A stretch of 64,000 bases of DNA, from assembly GCA_000711775.1 (NCBI GenBank), contig ARYC01017104.1, positions 48,023 through 112,022 on the forward strand, in the 5' to 3' direction. The notes under the pieces are model-generated. The model made no database searches, was not told the DNA's origin, and saw only the letters and a program-made list of their open reading frames with translations. The first letter of the stretch is position 1. Each line of letters opens with the position of its first letter. Source of the DNA: Oxytricha trifallax. Its lineage: Eukaryota; Ciliophora; Spirotrichea; Sporadotrichida; Oxytrichidae. Made by a program: the position numbers and the translations under genes. Shown here piece by piece: positions 37,101 through 48,100 of the stretch.

Positions 37101-37730
37101 CCTTAATATATGAAAGACAAAAGTTTATGCCCTGGAAAGTGGCCAAGAGAATCAAATTTTAAAATTTAAGTTAATGGTGAGAAAATGGCTTAAAAAATTA
37201 AGCTATAAAATACATCTATATAAGACTTAGATATCAATCAGTTGTAATAATAAAATCAAGAAATCTAATATTACTCAAGTATAGTTGTAAGGGGAAATAT
37301 ATCTTTTAATACATATATATTTAAAATAAGTGGACTACATAAAAATCTAAGTTATCATATATTAATTTATTTATAGGTAACAAATCCATCGAGTTATAAC
37401 TATATTATAAGTAAATATGTTATTTATTATTAACTTCAATCAACAGTCTTAAATTTTGACTAATATCTAATTAAATTTTTAAAATCTAAATTATTCTAGC
37501 AAGAATAATTAATAGAATTGTAGTCATTCTTAAATAATAACATTGTAGTTGAAGAAAATCAAAACCCAATAAAATAATATTAATATTAATAATAATAATA
37601 GTAAGTCTAGGAAGAATTAAATGATGATTCTTTATTTTACAATCAAAATATCAATTCAAATGAGGTTTCCTCATTATTAATATTTAATTTAATAATAAAC
37701 ATATTTTAATTTTCCTCAGTAAAAGATTGA
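31148..37730 (+). CDS. Copy 4: family membrane protein with apparent in-frame TGA codons
   Basis: Start ATG 31148 (M-N-K-F-K-A-I-D-M-Y-G-Q-P-F). Introns are at 31213-31295, 31416-31453, 32265-32303 and 32423-32458. It is the closest relative of copy 1. TM1 is near 31340-31415, the G-G-A-W-T-T-N-R loop near 32600, and D-L-L-S-D-L-G-G-I-Y-S-S near 33307-33350. The K-G-V-K-K-I-N-N-E-F-D block is near 34050. Tail blocks 35614-35812 and 36610 onward are joined after element removal. Two TGA codons fall in frame: 31456-31458 (copies 1, 6 and 7 have an Arg codon) and 33657-33659. A one-base frame shift occurs near 36935. The Gln-rich end runs open to TGA 37728-37730, but homology there is weak. The gene may be a decaying copy. 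Confidence 0.7.
31526..32260 (+). mobile_element. 735-bp nested palindromic family B element, IES of copy 4
   Basis: GAAA occurs at 31522-31525 and 32257-32260. Removal gives P-E-M-I-E-I leading into intron 3, as in copy 2. Four AAGTTTCCTGCCCC-type ends are present (near 31534, 31838, 32172 and 32236). The outer arms 31535-31640 and 32085-32185 are near-perfect complements, so one family B element has inserted into another. The same open frame appears on both strands because of the palindrome and is not a gene. Confidence 0.8.
32638..32659 (+). other. IES, 22 bp, pointer AATATT
   Basis: AATATT occurs at 32632-32637 and 32654-32659. Removal gives L-N-I-C-L-Q-P-C-E-N-T-T. It is orthologous in position to 6398-6419. 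Confidence 0.8.
32812..32844 (+). other. IES, 33 bp, pointer TGGT
   Basis: TGGT occurs at 32808-32811 and 32841-32844. Removal gives F-F-R-M-V-D-F-Q-L-R-F-V-N-Q-Y. Confidence 0.8.
33361..33386 (+). other. IES, 26 bp, pointer AATT, inside TM2
   Basis: AATT occurs at 33357-33360 and 33383-33386. Removal gives G-A-I-L-V-G-V-L-I-E-N-Q-F. Position and length equal the IES 7120-7145 of copy 1. Confidence 0.8.
34317..34337 (+). other. IES, 21 bp, pointer GGA
   Basis: GGA occurs at 34314-34316 and 34335-34337. Removal gives K-K-E-S-K-L-K-T-T-D-E-R-L-I-N-G. Confidence 0.7.
34412..35613. mobile_element. Non-autonomous TBE derivative in an exon of copy 4
   Basis: The ends are CAAAACACCAAAACCCC and GGTTTTGGGGTTTTG, flanked by AAT (34409-34411, 35614-35616). 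The terminal repeats extend inward (GAGTTTTTATGTGCTTTGATTG and its complement near 35560). No transposase remnant was seen. Excision with one AAT restores Q-L-Q-Q-Y-T-L-K-S, matching copy 1 (G-D-Q-Q-Y-T-L-K-S). Confidence 0.85.
35813..36609. mobile_element. 797-bp near-perfect palindromic element in copy 4
   Basis: The arms run from AGGTATTATTTTTTGAGTG inward to about 36200 and back from about 36220 to CACTCAAAAAATAATACCT. TA flanks both ends (35811-35812, 36609-36610). Excision joins H-Q-D-S-D to N-R-K-T-L and continues N-G-A-I-T-T-Q-D-D, as in copy 1. Each arm also carries small perfect palindromes (CCGCACAGCTGTGCGG), once in the left arm (a second is degraded) and twice in the right. Confidence 0.85.
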
Positions 37731-39198
37731 AATTTACAAAATTAAAGAATAGTAGAGATTAACAATTATTGAGATGATTAAAAGATTTAAAAACAGAGCA
37801 ATTTATATTCAACAAATTTATATTAGGATTGCTTATAAAATATTTTAAAAAGATTAGTTTAATTTTAAATTTAATAAATTTATTAAATTCTTTTCTGTAT
37901 TTATTATAGTTTTATAAATTTATTAAATATAATTAAAACTCTATATAATTTATTTAAAAATATTTAAGTTAATGTAACTTTGAAAACATCTATGTTAATA
38001 AATATTATTAAGGACTTAAATATTTATGTTTAATTTTGCTTTTAAAATAAACATGTAAATTTAAATTTATATTATTTATTGAATATAATATTATTAACAT
38101 TTACATTTTTGAGTTAAAATTTCTTATAAAAAATATCTCTTGAAATCCTTCCTTTATAAATCTAATTTACATTCCATTTCCTAATTTTTGTATTTAAAAA
38201 AAATCTAAAATATTAAAATTAAACTATTTAATTCATGTCAAAATTATATAATTTATAATTTTTTTCTCAATTTTATAGACAAACAACTTAATAATTATTT
38301 ATTTTATAATGTTTAATTAGTTATTAAAATTTCATTAGATAATACTATATATATATATTTGTGAATCCATCAATTAATTTCATATTAATATTATATGGCA
38401 ATTTCTCAAAGTAAAATACTATATATTAGAATAGAATATAGAAATTAATAGAATTTATATAGTAATTATTGTCTCATTTTAATTTTCATAAACTGATATT
38501 AAAACTATATTTATTAAAAATAGCCTAATATTTAGTGCGCTTAATTGAAGCTATATAATAATATTAATTTAAAAATAGATTAGTAATACTTTCCTAACTT
38601 TATTTATATTGAATTTTGATATTATATTGTTCAAGTATGTTTGAATTAATTAAGTTAATAGTTTATATATTTATATTAGTCTTAAAAATTTTAGTTAAAA
38701 ACCCAAACAAATGAGTTGTTAAATAAGCATTTTTAACTAGCGTAAATTCACTTTATGTGGTAAATTTTATCATTCAAGGTAATTTTAAAAATTCGAATTA
38801 AAGTTTCAAGATTTATATTTTTTAATCTTAGTCGTACTCAATTACTAGCATTTTATATAAAATTTGCAAAAATTTAAATCTCTAATTAAAATAAAGATTT
38901 TATAGGTCAATCAATTTTTAATAATTTACTTATTATAATATCTCTAACAAATATTTTTGTATTTTATATTTTTAATCATAATTTTTTTATATCAACTTTA
39001 AAAAGATGAAACGAAACACTATCAAAGTTGAATCTTAAAATAATAAAAGTATTTAGAAATGATCCCCGAAATCAAAATGTATGTATATCGATATAAAATC
39101 TTAACGTACAATAGAAAGTAATTTTGGAAAGAAAATAATCAGTACTTTCAAAAACTTAGACATATAGTATTTAAAATAAATTAATTTTTTACTATAAC
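37731..39198. other. AT-rich intergenic stretch
   Basis: I see no gene, no inverted repeat with clear ends and no GC-rich motif. A short (AT)n run lies near 38345-38360. Confidence 0.55.
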
Positions 39199-42100
39199 AT
39201 GTATGGAGAACCTTTTTCCTTCACTTTTAAAGGAGAAAAGTAATAAACTCTATATTTTTATAACAGTTAATCTAGAAAGTTCAAAACTAAATTTATTAAA
39301 ATTATTAAAATTATTCTTTAATTTGGAGCATTAATGACATCAATTATATGTTTAACCACTCTTGCCTATCTCATCGTTAAGCTTAATATAATTTTTAGTA
39401 AGAATTCATAAATTTAGTAATTCACAATATTATGTATCATTAAATTATTATTGAAAATTATTATTTATAGTATACTTAATTTTATTTTCTAAACCTATTT
39501 TTAATTAAAACTTATGATCAATACAATAGAATAAAATAGATTCCTTTATACTGATCCATTTCTCTTTATTTTTGACTTAAAGTTATTTAAATATTTATAA
39601 AAGTTATTGAAATTAAATTAGTTCAACAATAGATAGAAAAGATAACAAGACTTCAAGGTATGTGATGAGTGAAGCTCTATAAGACGACCCAAGTATTATT
39701 AATATTTAGTAAGAACATATCTTGATTTTTATAATTTAAAGTGATCTCGGAATTGATATTGCTTTTGGAACTTATTTTGACATAGACCCAAGATATGGAA
39801 AAATAATAGCGACACGTATGACAAAAATTTGATAATTGAATAGAACTTCAGGTTAAATAGGTAATTAAAACAACCTTTCATTTCTAATTAAATTAAGATT
39901 ATCTATTTTAGTTTTCAATAATTAATTCATATATTAGACGAGAGTTATGGGCCATTAATTAATGAAACTTTTCTCCATAAAACATTAATTTTTTAATAGT
40001 AAAAAAAAAATTAACGCTAAGAAAGTAAAATTTTATAAATTTATGATTTTTAGCAATAATATTGAGAAACACCACGATCAAGATCTATTATAAACTTAAA
40101 TTGGATCATATTTTTAGAAAACTTGTTCTATGTTATTTGCATTTTTTAAGGATTAAAAAATGTCGTTTTTATCATTTTTCCTTTAGAAAGTACAACTTTT
40201 AAATAAATATTTTGACTACTAACTTTTCCTATATTTATAAATTTAAATATAGTTAAGTTATCAACTAATAAAATATTTAAATTGTTTAACCTCATTCTCA
40301 ATATTTATTTTTACTTAGGATATGATAAAAAGGTCAAATTCTCTATATTAAATAAAAAACAAAGAAAATTTGTATATTTATATCACTCTAATTATGAATT
40401 CTAGATTTAAAATTTGATGTATATAAGGCATTAGTTTTTTAATTAATTGATAGGAAAAAAATAATAACTCATTTTGAGAATTTTTTTCTCTCAGAAATTA
40501 TATTCTACTTTTCAACAAAAATAAAATGTTCATAAGAAGAGGATGTGTTTGACATACTAGCTGAGTTTTTAATATAAAGACCTCGAGCTAGTAAAATGCA
40601 AAGATTAATACTTCAACTATCGAGGAAAAAACGATTCAACTTATCAAAGTATTTATAATTTTCTCTGCATTAAAGATAAGTCCCAACTTTAAATTGGTGG
40701 GGCATGGACTACAAATAGATTAGAAGAGATAGATGATTATATTAATTTATTTTATATGTTTAGCTTATACCTTGTTCAAATGCTACAACTAAACTAAAAG
40801 GATATTCTAGTCAATTTTTAAAAAATAAATATAAAGATTTAGCAAAGTGGTTTGCGCTACTCCCAAATAATAAGAAACTAAAAAATGTGTTTTTTATTTT
40901 TTATAAGAAGCTTATTTCAATAACGTTGATTTCTAATTTAGATTCGTTAATTAGTTCTTCGATTTTAATGACTTCTAATCACCTGTTAAGCAATATTTAA
41001 ATTATTAAAATTTTAAATTAGCTTTTTTAAATTTTTTGGCAAAAATATCAATACATAGAAGACAAATTTTTCATGCCAATTGATACAACTATGCAAAAAT
41101 CTATGACAATTTTAGTTAAAAAATCAAAGACCAAATAATATGATAGCTATATACCTTTCGTTCCCTAAGTGAATTATATTATTTAAGTTTATTTAATATT
41201 GTAATTAGCAGTTTGCTTCAATAGATAATTATTATTCATACATAGCAAATAAAGATTTTGGGAGTGACGATCTAGAATATAAACACGAAACTATTTTTTA
41301 TATTTGAAAAATTTAATAATAATTTTAATTTATAGTTTTACAACTTAGCTAGCTTCGATGAGTCTAAGAAAATATTCTATATAATTTTATCTATAATCGT
41401 CATTGAAATTATTACAGCATTTCAATAATGAAAAGTTTTTCAATCTACCTTCAAATCTTTATTATTGATATAATTTCTATACATAAATTCTTATAAACTT
41501 ATTTACTATTCTATATCGATAAATTGATTGCAATGTTTTATAGACTTATTACTTTAAGCTTAATAATTTTTTAATTTTAATATTTAAATTTATTTAATAT
41601 TCTCATTTTATTCTTTACAATATTAAAATAGAACTTTAAGTTTAAATTGCTTCATTTCTAATATAATTTATGTTTTAAATGCTTCACTAAAATTGTTTAA
41701 AATTTAATTTATTAATTTATTAAAAATTATAATAATAAAATTTCAATGAGAATGGATCTTGAATATGATATATACACCAGATAAGTTTATACATTTGCAG
41801 ATCTGCTCTCTGACTTGGGAGGCATTTATAGTTCGCTATTTGCATTTGGTGCTGTAATTGTGGGAATATTTAGTGAAAATCTCTTCTATTATCAAATAAT
41901 CAAAGATCTGTATCAAACCAGACCTATAAAAGATTAAAATTTATATATTAAAAAATTAAAGTTTTAAAGATAATTAAAGTAGTAAAAGCAAATCAAAAGT
42001 AATGAACAGACAAATCATATATAAATCTATATTTTTAAATCAATCAAACAACCTAAAGAAATTTAGATATTTCATCTACTGAGGCATATATAGGAGAGCT

Positions 42101-44935
42101 CTCTTCCTGAAACATTGAGTAAACTAAAGAATTTACGATCCAAGAAAATACTATAATAAATAATTCAATAATGTCAATGGGAGATGGAAAGCTTACAACT
42201 ATCAATCAAGAGGATGATGAAAATAGTAAACCCCCAATAATAAAATTTATTTTATGATAAAATTTTTCAAAATTTAATTTGATATTAAATCTTAAATTAA
42301 TTTGAATTTTGGTCCTAAACGCAAAGTAAAATTCTTTTATATAACTTTTAACCATATTAATTTACGGGTTAATTATTTTAATTATTAAAATCTTATCATC
42401 CTTAATGAATAAAAGAGAGTTATTTATTATATTTGAGGAAATTCCGAAATTAGTTCAAAACATTATCTTCATTAATAATTATAGTCAATTATTTTAATTT
42501 AATTATCTCATTTCCATCTAAAATATTTGTTATGAAGTTTTAATAATATATAGGAAACAATTTCAAACCAAAAGGAATCTATTATTGAAATAATTATCAA
42601 GGAAATAACAAGTAGAATCAATTTTAAACTGAAAATTATTGAAATAATAAAAATCTCCTTCTTTTGTTTCAAGAAAAAATAATTAAAGAAAAAGTTGCAT
42701 TTGAAAAAGTACAGAAATTAAATAAAAAAAGAATTTATTATTTATTTAAATATCTAAGTTACTCTAAATTAATATGATACATAATGGAAATAGGCTATAC
42801 AATTAATATAATAAGTTGTTAAGCAGTCTATCATTTTACAAATGTTCTAATTATACTCTTGATAAAAAGTCATTCGATAAATGATACGATAACTCCATGC
42901 AGCGTAAAGTAGATCCAAAAAGTCAAATTTTTTGTAGAGCTTATATTAATGTGAATAATAATTCTATTAAAAAATGAAGTAGGGCATTTGACAATTGAAG
43001 AAAAGTAATCAACGAAAATTATAATAAAAGACGAGTATTGATATGATTCATTTTTCAAAGAACTATAATAAAGGGACATTAAATTCTGCTTGATCAAGTT
43101 TATTAATGAATCATCAATTAATCATCATCAATTTGAGATGATATATTTGGTTAATTAATCAAAAAATTATTCGAGAATATGAAATTTTTTAATATAAATA
43201 AATATTACATTTGTAATTCAAAAGCTCAATTATTTCAATAATTTGTCCTAGTCTTAAATATTAATAAAATAGCGACATGAATAATTAAATTTGATAGCTT
43301 TCATATATTATTATATAAATATCTACTTGTTTTAGAAGGGAATGAAGAAAATAAATAATGAATTTGATGCTGTCAGTTTATTGAAACTAATGAAATAAGT
43401 AAAGCTTTTAACAATGATTCTTTTAAACCCTACTCAAAAAATGATGCTTGGCTTTTAGAAGAAAAATGTACTGGACTCTGATAGTAGTGAAAAAGATGAA
43501 CTTTAAAATTAAGATGAAGTATAAATAATTAAGAAATTTAAGTCTAATAATGCAGGGGTGAGTTTATTTATCAGTTATAAAATAAAATAAACTAAATGTG
43601 AGTTGTTTCGGTAACATAATTAATACTCTATATCTTTATCACCTTTCATGTAATCATCTCGAAATACCTCTGTATTAGTATTCTAGTTATTAATAAAATG
43701 CTTTTGAAAAATTATTTTTATACCATCCAATTAATCTTTAATGAAATTTCATTAAGTTCTCGTCTATAAATTGTCAAATCACTAAATATAGAGATAATGA
43801 TATGAGAATGATATGAGTATATTTAAGTCGTACTATATATTCACAGTTACATATTAAGCTTATTAAAAATTAAAATCTCCCTTAATAATAAATGAGTCTA
43901 AAAGATAACTTAGTTATATTGTAAGTTTCATTAAAAAAATTAATGAAAAATCCTCGGGTAATGAAATTTTCTCCCTATATGCAATGATAAAGTTGTTTAC
44001 TCTTGGAAAAATAAAAAATTAATTACAAAACTACTTCAATCTATATAATTTTAACAATTTTATTTTTAAAAATTTTATGTGTTAATGAATGATGACAATA
44101 AGTTTAAGCAAGCAGATGAAAGATTAGTTTAAATCATTATTTTATATGTACTAATTTTTATAAGTTAATGGCATAATACATAAGAACTAATAAGTATTAT
44201 AATAAAATAATAAAGCATTAGACAAATCCAGTTTAAATTTGAGTTAAGAACTTTTTCAGAATCTATAGCAACATAAATTAAATAGAATGAGGACTAGTCT
44301 GTTGGGAGGATTAGCTAATAAAGGAAGACTACATCGTTCAAAAACTATTAATATTGCATGAACCATTTGATTTGGGTAAATATAATTCTAAATTATAATC
44401 TTTTTTAACAAGAAGGTAATTTTTATCCAATATGCCATTAAAATTAAAAATCAAATAGATGTTTTTTTTTTTAATGTTATAATTTTAGCTGATTTACAAT
44501 TCAATATTTTCATTACATTAAGCTAGGTATTTCTCTATTAATATTACTTTAAATATTTATTCTTTGAAAGGTATATAATTTTCCTGGCTAAACTTTTCAC
44601 CTTTCTTTTTTATAGAGTAGTGATTAATTAATTATAATAATCAATATTCATCATATAATAATCGGTCTAAAGATAGTACTGACATGAATATTAGTCAAAC
44701 TTAATTCAACTAAAACCTACAATTAAATGTAAAAAATATTTAAATTTATATAATATTAAAACTTTTTATAATTAAATATTTTAATTTGAGGTATTTGGAA
44801 ATATGAAGTCTACGAATCCCTATATAAATAACGAGAATTAACAATCAGTTAGAGATTTCAATACTTTTAACAAAAATAATACAGATAAAATTGAACAAGA
44901 AAATTCACTAACTATAGATAATTGATATGATAATC
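39199..44935 (+). CDS. Copy 5: family membrane protein, one apparent in-frame TGA
   Basis: The first certain codons are M-Y-G-E-P-F-S-F-T-F-K-G-E-K at 39199; the frame is open upstream. Introns are at 39240-39275, 39398-39632 and 39709-39741. TM1 is L-M-T-S-I-I-C-L-T-T-L-A near 39330-39395. A TGA at 39830-39832 stands where copies 1 and 4 have AGA (K-I-R/V-R), followed by an open frame to T-S-G. The loop resumes at about 40576 (D-L-E-L-V-K-C). The TM2 exon 41746-41940 is uninterrupted and serves as the reference for the others. The K-G-M-K-K-I-N-N-E-F-D block is at 43337. The tail reaches TGA 44359-44361. Further Asn/Gln-rich blocks at 44635-44735 and 44804-44935 (ending S-L-T-I-D-N, TGA) probably belong to it after one more IES, but this is inference. 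Confidence 0.7.
39861..40575. other. Intron 4 plus IES region of copy 5
   Basis: Some 700 bp of AT-rich DNA separates the exon ending T-S-G-Q-I from D-L-E-L-V-K-C. Other copies have a 36-80 bp GT-AG intron here, so an insertion has enlarged it. No terminal repeats were recognised. Confidence 0.5.
40996..41053 (+). other. IES, 58 bp, pointer CAATA
   Basis: CAATA occurs at 40991-40995 and 41049-41053. Removal gives S-P-V-K-Q-Y-I-E-D-K-F-F-M-P. Copy 3 has an IES at the same codon with pointer AATA. Confidence 0.75.
42757..43325 (+). other. IES, 569 bp, pointer TAAATATCTA
   Basis: The 10-bp repeat occurs at 42747-42756 and 43316-43325. Removal gives Y-L-N-I-Y-L-F-Q-K-G-M-K-K-I. This is the longest pointer in the window and lies at the same site as IESs of copies 2, 3, 6 and 7. 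A minus-strand open frame inside it (42870-43097) has no family features. Confidence 0.8.
43555..43983 (+). other. IES, 429 bp, pointer ATGCA
   Basis: ATGCA occurs at 43550-43554 and 43979-43983. Removal gives K-S-N-N-A-M-I-K-L-F-T-L-G-K-I-K, aligned with copy 3 (M-A-K-L-I-T-L-A-K-I-K). Confidence 0.75.
44130..44166 (+). other. IES, 37 bp, pointer AGTT
   Basis: AGTT occurs at 44126-44129 and 44163-44166. Removal gives D-E-R-L-V-N-G-I-I-H-K-N. Copies 0, 1 and 3 are also interrupted at this codon. Confidence 0.75.
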
Positions 44936-45147
44936 TTTGATTAAAAACCTTAATTAATCACAATTTTTAAATATTCATATAAAAATAATGAATTGATTTC
45001 TATCTTTATTTAATACTTTAAATTAAGCTAATTAGAATTGTTATATGAAATATAAACACTATTGTAAAATCATAAAATTAAAAATATGTACTAATTATAG
45101 TTAATTTACATAATAATAAAAAGCTATTTTTAGTGAAAGTATCAAAT

Positions 45148-48100
45148 ATGAAGAGGACCAAGAATTTGAAAATGCTTAAGTCTAAAATAAAAAGTATAGA
45201 TATGTATGGCCAGCCATTTTAGCTAACATTCAAGGGAGAAAAGTAAATTAAATTGATTATTATATTTATCTAAGAACTTTCAAAACTATGATAAAAAATT
45301 AAAATTAAAAAAGATTCTAATTAATTTCTATGATTGGAGCAGTGATAACATCTTTTGTTTTGATAGCTATGATTTCTTATGTTGGCTTCAAATTATAAAT
45401 CATGTTTAGTAAGTTATTAAAAATTAATTTAATTATAAAAATAATTTAAAAGTTTCTTTTTCGCTAATATTTTAGACCGTAGTGATATCAAGACCAGTAG
45501 ATTAGTGATAGATTATTTATTTATAATTTGTATATAAGTGATGAACGATGCTTAATCGGATGACCCTACTATAACAAATGTCTAGTAAGTTTAGATTCAA
45601 TCTGAAATGATTATTAACACAAATTCAATCTAAGAATTTGAAATTACTAATCTAGTAGTCTTTAAGTTATTAGGACTGTGGTTTTTAGTGACAATATTAT
45701 TTTGATATATGATTAACTAAACAGTTTCTACTCAAATAAAATATTTTTTGAATTATTTTTTTTAATTATAAGTACTGTTTATTAACTCCAGAAGTTTAAA
45801 ATTTTAATTAGTGATTTGGGGTTTGATATTGCATTCGGGAAAATTTTAATTAAAATTATATATATATATTAATGATGTAAGAAATATTATAAATAGGTGG
45901 ATTTGATTCAAAATATGCAGACTTATCAGTCAGTCATGTAACTAAATTAAAATCAACTGATAAAAAAACTGGTCTACCAGGTATGTAATGTAAAATGTTT
46001 AATTCTTGATTTGCAGTGGAAGAATTTCATACTAAAAATTTGAAAATGGCAAGATGTGGCGATGAAAATTTCATCTATGACAAGAAAAATAAGTAAAATA
46101 TTTGAGAAATTTTCCATTTTCATCTAATTAGATAATTTTCTTTATAAAAATGAGTCAGCATATGCTGATGTAAGAGAACTATAATGCATAGAAGACAAAG
46201 CTTAAATGAATTTGGGAGGTGCTTGGACTACTAAAAGATTGGAAATGATAAACATTTGCCTTGCCCCATGTACCAATAGCTCAGCTAAACTCAAAAATAG
46301 TTTTTATAGTATTTTATTCTAAAAAAATAATTTAATAGCAATAAATGCGGCTCTACATAACAGATAAAAGATTACCTTAGATTGGTAAATTTGAACTCTT
46401 AATTAATATGAATAGGACGCCTTTGAGCAACATTTAATTTAAGATTATTTTTAATTTAAAATTTTTAAAGCTTAGATTTGCTAGTTAGTATTTCGATTTT
46501 AACGATCAAGTAACTCCAATCAAGAAATTCATCGAAGTTATATAATTTATTTAATTTAACAGTTGAAAAATTATTATATTGCAATAAATATAACTTTAAA
46601 AGATAGGTATTTTCTACCGATTCAAACATCTCAAAAGAAATCAATGAATCAAAACCCCTAAACCCCTTATTAGTTTATTAGAGTTTTTATTAAACTTGGT
46701 GATAAAGAGAATTAAAATATTTTCATTCTTTTTTTTGGTTAGATTCAATTTTATTTTAATTTTTATAATGAAAGCTTGAAATAAAAAGATTTCAATAATT
46801 TTAGAAAATTTTAGATTATTATGTTGTGAAAAATCATAAAATACATTTATTAGTCTTATTTCATTAAATCCAAAATTTTTAAGGAATATTTAAATATCTC
46901 AGTTTTATTAAGCGCAATTTAAAAAAATCATTATTAAACTAACATATTTTAATTATCTGTATAAATAAAACAAATTAAGTCAAGCATAATTAGTTTGTCT
47001 TAATCTTAATATATAATATAGTGGGGATTAAACATATGCAAACCTATTTAAATGATTTTTTTTAATAACACCAAAAACAATTCGCATCTTGAATTATTTG
47101 TCAATATTTATAAATTGATCTATACTCAATATTTAATTTTATCTTTTAGGAGTTAACCATATTTACTACTTGAAAACAAAATTAATCAACATATAATTTA
47201 AAATTAGATCTCTATTTCTTCTCTTTTTAATATCTATTAATGATTGAAAAAGATCAATTAAATTCAGTAATTTACTACATAAGTTTCTAACTTATGACTA
47301 AATTTTTTAAATATTTAAAAAATTATCAATCGATATCTCAAAGGAGTTACGTTTAACTAGAAACTATTTCAAAATTTAGGAATCATTTTTTATAAAATTC
47401 TAAATATTTTATTATAGAAACTTTTAATTTTAAATAGAGTATTATGATTAAAACATCTAGAAATAAACAAACTTTTTTTTTACGCATTGAGATTAGTAAT
47501 TATATGAAACTCTTAAAGAGTGTAAATCAAAATTTAAATTTAAACCCCAAATGTTAATATCGTCAATTGAAAAACTTCTGAAAGGGTTTTGGGGTTTTAA
47601 TGTGTTTGCAAGGAAATCTACAGTCACTTTAAATGATGGCATCATCCCATTCTAAAATATATTAATTTAATAATTAAACTAACATCAATATTAATATATT
47701 CTTTGGTAATGGAGAAAGCATTGAATTCGTGAAAGTAGATAATATTAAGCCTTACAATTCTGAAATTGGCTATAACTATGATAATTGCTATATCTTAATT
47801 TCTTTAAGAATATATAAGATATAATAATAATTTAGAATGGATTTTGAAGGTGAGTTGTTGACAAGAGATGTTTACACCTTCACAGATTTACTATCGGACA
47901 TTGGAGGAATCTATAGTTCATTATTTGCTTTTGGAGCTATTATAATAATTTAAAATGCTTATTTTTATTTCTATATTTATAATATAGTGGGAATATTCTC
48001 TGAGACACTGTTCTATAAATAGATGATAAAAGACATTTATCAAGCTAGACCATCGAAGAGAGGGTAAACAGAGAGTATGAAAAATAGTTTTGGGGTGTTC

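Noticed and set aside
45839..45897. GG-bounded interruptions in copies 6 and 7 as introns
   Set aside because: They do not begin with GT and are absent in other copies, while the true introns are GT-AG and shared by all. IES is the better reading, though splicing from a non-standard site is not excluded.
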